A stretch of DNA of 10,695 bases from Candidatus Corynebacterium faecipullorum (GTDB taxonomy: Bacteria; Actinomycetota; Actinomycetes; Mycobacteriales; Mycobacteriaceae), in contig DXEO01000021.1 of the NCBI GenBank assembly GCA_019114925.1, forward strand, positions 1 to 10,695, given 5' to 3'. This document shows, one piece after another, positions 1 through 6,769 of the stretch (the stretch's first letter is position 1; every line of letters begins with the position of its first letter). A model generated the notes under the pieces. The model was not told the origin of the DNA and did not search any database. It worked only from the letters and a program-made list of their open reading frames with translations. Position numbers and translations under genes: made by a program.

Positions 1-651
1 TTTCCCGCCAAGCGCCAGTGCACGCCGGTCGGCGACCTCTCCGGTGGCGAGCGCCGCCGCCTGCAACTGACCCGCGTGCTCATGGCAGAGCCGAACGTGC
101 TGCTTCTCGACGAGCCCACGAACGATCTCGATATCGATACTCTCCAGGAGCTGGAGTCGCTTCTGGACTCTTGGCCGGGCACGCTGGTGGTCATTTCGCA
201 CGATCGCTACCTCATCGAGCGCATAGCGGATAACACCTATGCGTTATTTGGGGATGGCAAGCTCACCAATCTGCCGGGCGGAATCGAGGAATACCTGCGC
301 CGCCGCCAAGAGATGGAAGCTGCCACCGCCCGCGGCGTTCTCGATTTGGGAGAAGCCTCCAAGGACGCCGACGAGCAGAGCGCGGAAGCCGCCCCGGCCA
401 AGCGATTAAGCTCCCAAGAGGAGCGCGAGCTGACCAAGAAGATGAATGCGCTGGAGCGCAAGATGAGCAAGCTCGACGATAAGACAGCGAAGCTGAATGA
501 AAAGATGGCACAAGCCGCAGAGAAGATGTCCTCTGGTGAGGGGGACAGTGGTGAGCTAGCGAAGCTCGACTCCGAGCTCAAAGCTGTTGCCGCCGAGCGT
601 GAAGAACTCGAGATGGAATGGCTGGAGTTGGGGGAGAAGCTAGAAGGCTAG
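1..651 (+). CDS. ABC-F family ATPase, Uup-type (5' end outside window)
   Basis: This is the C-terminal 216 residues of a duplicated-cassette ABC-F protein; the reading frame is open from base 1, so the start lies upstream. ABC-F proteins lack membrane domains and act on ribosomes. The second nucleotide-binding domain shows the signature LSGGE (fragment residues 13-17), Walker B LLLDE with catalytic Glu38, the ABC-F hallmark DEPTNDLD (37-44) and the switch His68 in SHDR. After a short acidic/Ala linker, residues about 137-212 form a Lys/Glu-rich helical region typical of the coiled-coil C-terminal domain of Uup, which separates it from EttA. The gene converges on the AEC permease gene with a 22-bp gap. 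The family is certain. The Uup subtype rests on the C-terminal coiled coil, and the cellular role is inferred from the family. Confidence 0.93.
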   Translation, partial: FPAKRQCTPVGDLSGGERRRLQLTRVLMAEPNVLLLDEPTNDLDIDTLQELESLLDSWPGTLVVISHDRYLIERIADNTYALFGDGKLTNLPGGIEEYLRRRQEMEAATARGVLDLGEASKDADEQSAEAAPAKRLSSQEERELTKKMNALERKMSKLDDKTAKLNEKMAQAAEKMSSGEGDSGELAKLDSELKAVAAEREELEMEWLELGEKLEG

Positions 652-673
652 TGCTTAACGACTAGGCCCAGCC

Positions 674-1588
674 CTACCCAAAGAACCCTGCGATAGCCAG
701 CATCGCCGGCAGGGAGAGGAAAGTGGTGAGGAAGACCGTATCGCGCGCCACCGTTTCTCCCGACTGGTAGGTTGCGGCATAGTTGTAGACGTTTTGTGCG
801 GTCGGAAGCGCGGACAAGATGAGCGCTGCGTAGAGCTCGTTGCCGCTCAGTCCCCAGGCTAGGCCTGCCACCAAGGCAATGGCTGGCATGGCAATGAGCT
901 TGAGCACCGTGGCGGTGATGGTGGGCAGGCGGTCGTTGGCTAACAACCCTTTACCGGTGAGGGAGGCACCGAAACTCATGAGGATCATAGGAATGGAAGC
1001 CCCACCGAGGATCTCGAGGGGCGCCATGATGACGTCGGGGACCTGCCAGCCAGCCGCAGAAACGATGAAGCCGGCGATGGCCGCGATGACGACAGGTGCC
1101 GTAAGCCCGGACACCACGGAGCTGGTGATCGAACGCAGGCTGGTTCCCTGTGCGTTGAGGCCGGCGATGATGAAGGGGGAGAGAACCGCCATCTGGAGTA
1201 CGAGTGCTGGCACCACAAAGGTGGCGTCACCGATTACATAGGTCGCGATGGGCAGTCCAATGTTGACGGAGTTGTAATAGCTTGCCGCTGCCGCTCCGGC
1301 CATCGTCTCTGCCCCGCTACGCCGGAAGAACAGAGCGCTGAGCAACCCATACAGTGCCATAGTGGTGACTGAAGCAATCGCAATGACAGCGACGACGGGA
1401 GAGGTGAAGGCAGAGGTATCTGAGGTGGCCACGCTGGAAAATATCAGCGCTGGGGTGGCTGCCCAGAACGCCGTCCGGTTGAATTGCAGGCGCGCCTCAC
1501 CTTCGCCGATAACGCCGCGCCGGGCCATGATGAAGCCCACGCCGATAACCACAAAAATGATGGCGAAGCCGGTTAAGACGTCCAGCAA
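674..1588 (-). CDS. AEC (auxin efflux carrier) family permease
   Basis: This 304-residue protein is almost wholly hydrophobic, with about ten predicted membrane segments in two five-helix halves, the usual size for bacterial AEC transporters of the MleP/YfdV type. Family features include the N-terminal helix followed by MARRG, the NSVNIGLPIA stretch at the mid-membrane crossover of the first half, and ALPTAQNVYNYA near the end of the second half. Members export or exchange small organic anions such as malate; the substrate here cannot be read from sequence. The start is TTG at 1588. An in-frame TGA lies not far upstream, no ATG or GTG precedes the hydrophobic helix, and AAAGG (1599-1603) sits 10 nt before the TTG. 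It is divergent from the secreted-protein gene and shares a spacer with a palindrome. Confidence 0.9.
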   Translation of the reverse strand: MLDVLTGFAIIFVVIGVGFIMARRGVIGEGEARLQFNRTAFWAATPALIFSSVATSDTSAFTSPVVAVIAIASVTTMALYGLLSALFFRRSGAETMAGAAAASYYNSVNIGLPIATYVIGDATFVVPALVLQMAVLSPFIIAGLNAQGTSLRSITSSVVSGLTAPVVIAAIAGFIVSAAGWQVPDVIMAPLEILGGASIPMILMSFGASLTGKGLLANDRLPTITATVLKLIAMPAIALVAGLAWGLSGNELYAALILSALPTAQNVYNYAATYQSGETVARDTVFLTTFLSLPAMLAIAGFFG

Positions 1589-1616
1589 CAGTGATCTACC
1601 TTTCGAACAATCGTTA

Positions 1617-1622
1617 AATCTA
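1617..1622 (-). promoter_or_regulatory. putative -10 box of the AEC permease gene
   Basis: TAGATT on the minus strand fits the relaxed corynebacterial -10 pattern TANNNT. A start site about 7 nt downstream would leave a leader of roughly 20 nt carrying the AAAGG ribosome site before the TTG codon. No good -35 hexamer is visible. The assignment rests on position and a short motif only. Confidence 0.35.
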
Positions 1623-1641
1623 GCTTCTGGTCATTCTTTCA

Positions 1642-1663
1642 TGTCGGGGTACTAACCCCAGCA
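1642..1663. promoter_or_regulatory. palindrome in divergent spacer, possible operator
   Basis: Nine-base arms flank the 4-base spacer ACTA, with a perfect core GGGGT/ACCCC and two mismatches in the outer part. The site lies where the -35 region of the proposed AEC promoter would be, so a regulator bound here could control the permease and perhaps the divergent secreted-protein gene. Immediately downstream, GGGGAT (1664-1669) and ATCCCC (1688-1693) form a second, wider inverted pair. No known regulator motif is recognised. Confidence 0.35.
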
Positions 1664-1746
1664 GGGGATAACAAAGTGGTATCGAAAATCCCCTAGAGCC
1701 GGGCAGGCCTTCACTGCGCTCGGCGTTGTATGGCACGGTGGAAGGC

Positions 1747-2334
1747 ATGAATTCTTTCCGTCGTGTTTCCCGCCTGTCCGCTATCGCCGCCGTGGCAGCA
1801 TCCCTTAGCGCAGCTTTGTCGGTGTCCGCGGCCCAGGCCGCCCCGGCCAACTTCTCCTCCGCACAGCCGCAGGAACTGAACCAGTTATCTTCCCAGGCTG
1901 CTGAGCAGATCAATTCTTTTGAAGTCGAGCTGCCTGCGCAGGCTTATGACTTGGCTAAGCAGTACAACGTCCAGCTGCCAGGCTTCATCAAGAAGCCGAC
2001 CCCGGCTGTGGCGACTGAGCTCGTTGGTGCAACCCACGCCCACCTGTTGAAGCAGGGCCACCATGAGGATGCCAACGCCAAGAGCATTGCTCAGGAGTGG
2101 GCAAACCAGGCCGCGGCCGGCAAGGTCACCTTCCAAGACAATGCTGGCGATGGCCTGACCCACCTGGAGGAGGGTAGCGGCAACATCTACAAGCTCACTG
2201 AGTCGGAAGCGAAGGACCGCGTGAACTGGCTCAACCGCGACGTGCCCGTGACCAAGACCGATGGCACCGGCTTCGGTGTTGCTCAGGCCTTTGATGGCAC
2301 CCACGTCTACGTAGCGGAGTACTTCTTTAACTAA
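1747..2334 (+). CDS. secreted CAP/SCP-like domain protein
   Basis: This 195-residue exported protein has a clear Sec signal peptide: basic RRVSR at residues 5-9, a hydrophobic Ala/Leu/Ser core at about 11-27, and a likely signal peptidase site AQA|AP after residue 31. The mature part starts with a Gln/Ser-rich helical linker. From about residue 88 the pattern resembles a small CAP domain: an AKSIAQEWANQAA helix (111-123), His139, SGNIY (144-148) in place of the usual GENI, Trp161, GFGVA (175-179), and the closing strand YVAEYF (188-193). The Glu of GENI is replaced, so any metal or catalytic site looks degenerate. The ATG at 1747 is chosen because the signal peptide begins there, with GGTGGA just upstream. 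In-frame TTG (1726) and GTG (1738) would add a few residues. The CAP assignment is inferred from pattern; export is well supported. Confidence 0.75.
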   Translation: MNSFRRVSRLSAIAAVAASLSAALSVSAAQAAPANFSSAQPQELNQLSSQAAEQINSFEVELPAQAYDLAKQYNVQLPGFIKKPTPAVATELVGATHAHLLKQGHHEDANAKSIAQEWANQAAAGKVTFQDNAGDGLTHLEEGSGNIYKLTESEAKDRVNWLNRDVPVTKTDGTGFGVAQAFDGTHVYVAEYFFN

Positions 2335-2365
2335 ACCTTTGCGCGGGGAGCATTAAAGCCGCCCG

Positions 2366-2409
2366 TGCAGAAGGCCCTGCCGCCTCAGACAGGGCCTTCT
2401 GCAGGTTTT
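2366..2409 (+). terminator. strong hairpin after the secreted-protein gene
   Basis: A perfect 14-bp stem (2366-2379 with 2390-2403) encloses a 10-base loop and is followed by GG and four T. It sits 32 nt after the stop of the CAP-like gene, as an intrinsic terminator would. The T run is short and the ribosome site of the next gene starts only about 10 nt after the stem, so a role in the leader of the ABM gene is also possible. Confidence 0.7.
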
Positions 2410-2412
2410 CGC

Positions 2413-2420
2413 GGAGAGGG
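2413..2420 (+). promoter_or_regulatory. ribosome binding site of the ABM-family gene
   Basis: GGAGAGGG is 5 nt before the GTG at 2426 and 14 nt before the in-frame ATG at 2435. The spacing decides for the GTG start. Confidence 0.65.
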
Positions 2421-2425
2421 TTACA

Positions 2426-2755
2426 GTGGAGCACATGATTTTGATCAACGTACAGTTCCACGTTAAGCCCGAGTACGCCGATACCTTCTTGGACGAGATT
2501 GATTGGTACACCAAGGCCTGCCAGGCAGAGCCCGGCTGCATCGACTTCAAGTGGTTCCGCGATCCGGAAGACAAGCAGCGCTTCCTGCTTCTTGAGTCCT
2601 ACAAGGACGGCACTGATGTCGACCACGTCAACACCGAGCACTTTAAGCGCTCCTGCGAAGAGCTGCCGAAGTACCTGGTAGAGACCCCGGACATCATTAA
2701 TACTCATATTCCGGGTAAGACGGAGTGGGATAAGATGGCTGAATTCTCGGTCTAA
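2426..2755 (+). CDS. antibiotic biosynthesis monooxygenase (ABM) domain protein
   Basis: This 109-residue soluble protein is a single ABM-fold unit, a small ferredoxin-like alpha+beta barrel that usually dimerises. Visible family features are the first strand MILINVQFHVKP, the EPGC turn (35-38), the strand FLLLESYKD (53-61) with Glu57, and His67 and His72 in the following helix. The family contains cofactor-free quinol monooxygenases (YgiN), the autoinducer-degrading LsrG and many uncharacterised stress-related proteins. It is not a heme-degrading IsdG type as far as can be judged, because the usual context and heme-ligand pattern are not evident. GTG 2426 is the start, set by the ribosome site. 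It stands alone between two hairpins, so there is no operon context for its substrate. Fold assignment is confident; function is open. Confidence 0.88.
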   Translation: MEHMILINVQFHVKPEYADTFLDEIDWYTKACQAEPGCIDFKWFRDPEDKQRFLLLESYKDGTDVDHVNTEHFKRSCEELPKYLVETPDIINTHIPGKTEWDKMAEFSV

Positions 2756-2770
2756 AGCACATGATTAAAC

Positions 2771-2802
2771 AAAAGCTGCCCAGCGGATGCTGGGCAGCTT
2801 TT
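2771..2802. terminator. bidirectional intrinsic terminator
   Basis: A perfect 14-bp stem with the tetraloop GGAT begins with AAAA and ends with TTTT, so each strand yields a GC-rich hairpin followed by a U tract. It lies between the convergent stops of the ABM gene (2755) and the acyltransferase gene (2826) and can serve both. Confidence 0.9.
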
Positions 2803-2825
2803 CGTGGTTCTTAGGTCTTTGTCGC

Positions 2826-5774
2826 TTAGCTGGAGCAAACCGTAGTGAGGTTCTTCTCCTCGTCTGCGTACTGCTCGAGGGCAGCGTACAGAGCATCCGC
2901 GTACAGGTGCGCGCCTTCGGGTAGCGGGTGGACACCGTCGTCGTAAAGCATGGCAGGGTTCTCCTGCGCTACTCCGCACCAGTCTGCGATATAGACGTTG
3001 TCGTGCGTGGTTGCGGCCTCGATGATTTCGGCGCGCGCCGGCCCCATCCAATCGCGCTCACCGTAAGGCAACACGAGGACCAGTGTGTGCTCGGAGCCAA
3101 CGATGTCGATGAGCTCGTCCATTTGGCCCTCAAATGTAGCCCCGTTGGTGCCCAATCCCACAAATACGGTGGAGCGCAACTGCCCGGAATCCTTCAGCCC
3201 CTGAATCACGGGCAGGGCTGCCGAATAGTGGCGGGAGATAGCAGCGTCGATACTGATGCCCGGGAAACGCTCATTGAGTGCTTCGGAAGCAGCCAGCATG
3301 ACAGAATCACCGATCGCGCTGATCTCGTTGCCGGTGGGTATCGCGCGCTTTTCCTTCGGCTTTGTGGTCTCCGAGGGCTGCGCCGGAGCGGAGCTAGCAG
3401 CCTGCTCGTTGGACTGTGCCATGCGCTCGAGCTCGCGCTCTAGTTCGCTCTTATCCTCCGATGTCACCAGGGCATAGCCCACACCGAGCAGAGATAGCAC
3501 GACGATGACGGGGACTGCAGGCCACAGTGCCTTGCCAAAGCCAGCTTTAATCTCCTCCATGCTGGGGCGTGCCGCCCAATAGGCATGCCAGGTGGGGCGG
3601 AATCCGGCACGGCGGAAGGGGTTTTCTACAAACTGGTAGGTCACCTCTGCCAGCAAGCAGCTCAGAGGAAGGCAAAGAAGACCCAGGAGCCACGAAGGGG
3701 CATCGGACAGCGCGTGGACAATCATGACCACCGGCCAGTGCCAGAGATACAAAGAGAAGGAACGCTGTCCCAGCCAGCGCATCATGCGGGTACGGAAGAT
3801 CCAAGTATGGGGGCCGGTTTCCCGTACAACTCCCCAAATCATTGCTGCGCCGAGCAGGCTGGTGAGGACCAAGCCACCGCGGTAGGTGAATTCGCGGTCC
3901 GCGCCCATCCACACCAGTTGGGCAAGGTAGGCAACTAGTGCGAGGGCGCCAACGGCACCGGCGAGAATGCCCTTGTTTGCTGCTGGCCAGGAGTCGGCGT
4001 CGATGTCCTTGTCGGTGGAGGTCAAAAGCAGGGACAACATTGCGCCAATGAGGAGACCGAAGGCATGGGTATCGGTTCCGTAGTACACGCGGGTGGGATC
4101 CTCGCCCGGGGTGAAGATGAGCGCCATCGCGACGGCTGAAGCGATCGCGAGGATCAGCGATACCGCGATGGGCAGGCGCTTGGGCTTGCGGCGGGAAATG
4201 GCAAAGACGCCAAACATCAGCAGAGGCCAAATCAGATAGAACTGTTCCTCGACGGCCAAGGACCAATAGTGCGCGAAAACCTGTACTTCATTTGGTGCAA
4301 AGTAGGTTTGGCTCGTGGCGATTTGGGTCCAGTTGTTAACAAAGAAGAAGGTGCCCAAGAATTGCTGGCGGATGCCTACTGCTAGGTCACCGCCGATGAG
4401 GGCCACAATCGCAGTACATATTGAAAGGACCACGAGGGCGGCGGGGAGAATGCGCCGGAAACGGCGGAGCCAAAAATCCTTGAGGCTGATACGCCCAGTC
4501 GCGTTGAATTCACGGACCAGTAGCGAGGTAATGAGGAAGCCGGAAAGGACAAAGAACATGTCCACGCCGAGGTAACCGCCGGGGAGAATGTCCCCAAAGA
4601 AGTGATAGATCACTACCGCGAGCACCGCGAGACCACGCAGACCATCCAGACCCGGTACTTGACGCAGCCGGGCGCGCCGACGGCGCGGTGTGGTTGCAGG
4701 TGCAGTTGTAGACGGGGCAGCTGTGCTGCTGGCGGATGCACTGGCAGCGGCAGGAGTCGTGGAGTGGGCCGTAGCCGCAGTAGCGGAGGTGGCGCTTGCC
4801 GTTGTGGCGCCTACTGCTGCCGCGGTTGCAGCTGCCGGAGCTGCGGCAGCAGTGGCGGTGGATTCTTTCGCTACCGGACGCTTTGCTGAACGGCGCTTTT
4901 CTTGTTTTGTGCTCAGTACCCCGACGGACTGTGAGCGACGGGCCAGAGCCCGCGAAATTTCATTCTCTGGCCCGGCCGTTTCTGCTTTCTTCTTTTTCTT
5001 TTCCGGTTCTGTGGCTTGTTCAGGTGCCTCGGCTTTCTTGGCCTCAGCGCGCTGGGCTTTCTGGTTCTCTTCGCCCTGTGGAGGATTCTTTGTAGGCTTG
5101 GAAGTCTTTTCTTTTTTCGCTGCCGGTGCCGGAGCCGGGGCAGATGCCTGTGCTTTGGCAGCTGTAGGGGACTCTTCCGTAGCGGGCTGGGAGCCTGGTG
5201 TGGCGGCCGGAGTTTTGCCAGCACGGCTGGTCTCCGAGAGCTTGTTTCCCGGGGAAGGCGTTTTGTCCAGCTGCTCAGATTCTGTTTTCTGCGAGGCAGA
5301 GCTCTGCCTGATCGGGCGGCGAGGGACGGTGCGTCGTGGGCCGCGGCGGCCAGTCGAGGCTACGTCGGCCTCCTCGCGGGTTTTGACTAGCTTGGCCTTC
5401 TTCACCGCCGAAGCCTTTGGAAGGGCGCTCGGCGACAAGTTCAAGGTGAAGTCTTCTGCTGGCCGTGGGCGCACGCGGCTAGGCCGCGCGGCCGGGCGCT
5501 GAGTGCTGGGCGCAGCGCTTTTGTCCGAGGTGGTGGGCTTGGCGGGAGTGGTCGACTTTGCAGGCTTCGTGGTGTCAACAGACGCGGTGGAAGGAGAAGC
5601 CGACGTGGGCTTGGCAGCCGTAGTGGACTTAGCAGACGCGGCTGAGCCTTTAGATGCAGGAGTCGAAGTTGAAGAAGGCTTTTGTGAAGCGGAAGGGGAG
5701 TCCGGAGTGGGACTCGATATGGATGATTCACCCTTTGCCAAGCGTGACACCATCGACCGCAAAAACTTCTTCAC
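2826..5774 (-). CDS. membrane acyltransferase-3 / SGNH fusion (OatA/OafA type) with long disordered N-terminus
   Basis: This 982-residue protein has three parts. Residues 1 to about 365 are low complexity, rich in Ser, Thr, Ala, Pro and Lys, with basic clusters and a Lys run near 259-263; they should be cytosolic and disordered. Residues about 370-740 are an acyltransferase-3 membrane domain: LDGLRG (376-381), conserved His391 in YHFF, GVDMFFVLSG (403-412), YWSLAVEEQFY (503-513), SLYLWHW (674-680) and VENPFRR (716-722). An extra helix at about 750-770 puts the C-terminus outside. Residues about 815-970 are an SGNH hydrolase-like domain with GDS (Ser824), GTN (Asn877) and DGVH (Asp946, His949). 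The fusion is typical of enzymes that move acetyl groups across the membrane onto peptidoglycan or envelope glycans; the acceptor here is unknown. Cys933 and Cys980 could pair. Start is GTG 5774 with GGAG upstream. The N-terminal extension is the odd feature. Confidence 0.92.
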   Translation of the reverse strand: MKKFLRSMVSRLAKGESSISSPTPDSPSASQKPSSTSTPASKGSAASAKSTTAAKPTSASPSTASVDTTKPAKSTTPAKPTTSDKSAAPSTQRPAARPSRVRPRPAEDFTLNLSPSALPKASAVKKAKLVKTREEADVASTGRRGPRRTVPRRPIRQSSASQKTESEQLDKTPSPGNKLSETSRAGKTPAATPGSQPATEESPTAAKAQASAPAPAPAAKKEKTSKPTKNPPQGEENQKAQRAEAKKAEAPEQATEPEKKKKKAETAGPENEISRALARRSQSVGVLSTKQEKRRSAKRPVAKESTATAAAAPAAATAAAVGATTASATSATAATAHSTTPAAASASASSTAAPSTTAPATTPRRRRARLRQVPGLDGLRGLAVLAVVIYHFFGDILPGGYLGVDMFFVLSGFLITSLLVREFNATGRISLKDFWLRRFRRILPAALVVLSICTAIVALIGGDLAVGIRQQFLGTFFFVNNWTQIATSQTYFAPNEVQVFAHYWSLAVEEQFYLIWPLLMFGVFAISRRKPKRLPIAVSLILAIASAVAMALIFTPGEDPTRVYYGTDTHAFGLLIGAMLSLLLTSTDKDIDADSWPAANKGILAGAVGALALVAYLAQLVWMGADREFTYRGGLVLTSLLGAAMIWGVVRETGPHTWIFRTRMMRWLGQRSFSLYLWHWPVVMIVHALSDAPSWLLGLLCLPLSCLLAEVTYQFVENPFRRAGFRPTWHAYWAARPSMEEIKAGFGKALWPAVPVIVVLSLLGVGYALVTSEDKSELERELERMAQSNEQAASSAPAQPSETTKPKEKRAIPTGNEISAIGDSVMLAASEALNERFPGISIDAAISRHYSAALPVIQGLKDSGQLRSTVFVGLGTNGATFEGQMDELIDIVGSEHTLVLVLPYGERDWMGPARAEIIEAATTHDNVYIADWCGVAQENPAMLYDDGVHPLPEGAHLYADALYAALEQYADEEKNLTTVCSS

Positions 5775-5831
5775 TTCACACTCCGCAGGTAGGCACCGTG
5801 GTTCGGGTACTGAGGCTTAGTAACCCGAGTA

Positions 5832-5837
5832 ATCCTA
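5832..5837 (-). promoter_or_regulatory. putative -10 box of the acyltransferase gene
   Basis: TAGGAT on the minus strand fits TANNNT and lies 57 nt before the GTG, inside the 106-bp gap after the HAD gene. The nearest -35-like hexamer (TTGCCC) is too far at about 20 nt, so this is a weak call. Readthrough from the HAD gene is the alternative; no terminator is seen in the gap. Confidence 0.3.
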
Positions 5838-5880
5838 CTCTGTGCGTGTGGCTAGTCGGGCAAGGAGTCAGGGGAGCGTG

Positions 5881-6678
5881 TTAGGTGCGCAAAAGCTGGC
5901 GAAGCACGGTGCTGACGCCGTTGTCAGTGTTGGGAGGGGCAATGATATCTGCTAGATCCTTCAGCTGCGGATGTGCGTTCTCCATCGCGACGGCTGTCCC
6001 GGCAGCGCGCAGCATTTCGAGATCATTGAGGTAGTCACCGAAGGCCACGGTGGCAGTGATGGGAACGTTGGCAAGTTCAGCGAGCTTGACTAAGGCTGCG
6101 CCTTTATCCACGCCGCGCGCCATGACATCGAGCCAAACCTTGCCCGATACCGCCACGTTGTCTTCCGGGACAGCGCGGACGATGGGCTCGTAGATGTGTG
6201 CCTCTGAACCGGATTCGCAGAAGATGGCGATCTTGATGATGTTGCTATCGGGGACGGCGTCTAGGTCATCGACCCACGTGACTGCCTTGTAGTACTTGGA
6301 GATCTCGGCGCGGGCTGCATCGGATGCATCCTGCGCGACATAGGCGGTTTCAGGTGAGCACAGCACCACGGTGTGCTCCACATCCATGGCCGCTGAGGCT
6401 TCGCGTGCTGAGTGCACGGTCGCTTCTGGGAGCGGGAATGTCGCAATGATGTCGCCACCACGCATGACTACCGAGCCATTTTCAGCAATGAAGGTGTCAC
6501 CTTGCGGGAACATCTGCTTGAGCGTTGCCAGTTGGCGACCTGAGGCCGGAACTAGCTCGCAGCCTCGGTGAGCGGCAAGCTCCTGCAGCTCCGCGAAGTC
6601 CGCTGGTAGTTGGCCGTGGGCATCGAGGAGCGTGCCGTCCATGTCAAGAGCAACAAGTTGTGGGAGCAAGAAAGTCAC
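5881..6678 (-). CDS. Cof-type HAD-superfamily phosphatase
   Basis: This 265-residue soluble HAD hydrolase has all four motifs: DMDGT (12-16; nucleophile Asp12, acid/base Asp14), Ser46 in PASGR, Lys192 in GVDKGAAL, and GDYLND (214-219) for Mg binding. The insertion between motifs II and III (about residues 75-185) is the C2-type cap of the Cof/YbjI/YidA subfamily, which dephosphorylates sugar phosphates, FMN, PLP and similar small molecules. The true substrate cannot be assigned. An in-frame TAG only 9 nt upstream of GTG 6678 rules out an N-terminal extension; a TTG three codons in is the alternative start. No Shine-Dalgarno is visible. It is divergent from the crotonase gene (91-bp gap) and precedes the acyltransferase gene by 106 bp; cotranscription with the latter is possible. 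Confidence 0.92.
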   Translation of the reverse strand: MTFLLPQLVALDMDGTLLDAHGQLPADFAELQELAAHRGCELVPASGRQLATLKQMFPQGDTFIAENGSVVMRGGDIIATFPLPEATVHSAREASAAMDVEHTVVLCSPETAYVAQDASDAARAEISKYYKAVTWVDDLDAVPDSNIIKIAIFCESGSEAHIYEPIVRAVPEDNVAVSGKVWLDVMARGVDKGAALVKLAELANVPITATVAFGDYLNDLEMLRAAGTAVAMENAHPQLKDLADIIAPPNTDNGVSTVLRQLLRT

Positions 6679-6769
6679 ACCAATCTAAACGGGTTGGGCT
6701 AAAAGCAGAAACCATGTCCAAGGTAGCGTCAAAAACAGGTGGCTGAAACATTTGTGATATGGAACACTG

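Noticed and set aside
648..665. Small inverted repeat CTAGT/ACTAG between the convergent ABC-F and AEC genes
   Set aside because: It has only a 5-bp stem with an 8-base loop and no T run, too weak to call a terminator.
840..1241. 133-codon plus-strand open frame inside the AEC gene
   Set aside because: It is a shadow of the minus-strand permease, which has clear membrane segments and family motifs; the product has no recognisable domain.
4985..5005. A-rich (minus strand) tract coding for lysines as a possible phase-variation site
   Set aside because: The A runs are only 4-5 long and broken by G, too short and irregular for strong slipped-strand switching.
4690..5502. 270-codon open frame on the plus strand opposite the acyltransferase tail
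   Set aside because: It is the antisense of a GC-rich low-complexity coding region, gives an Ala/Val/Phe/Ser-biased product without domain pattern, and the minus-strand frame continues into a well-supported enzyme.
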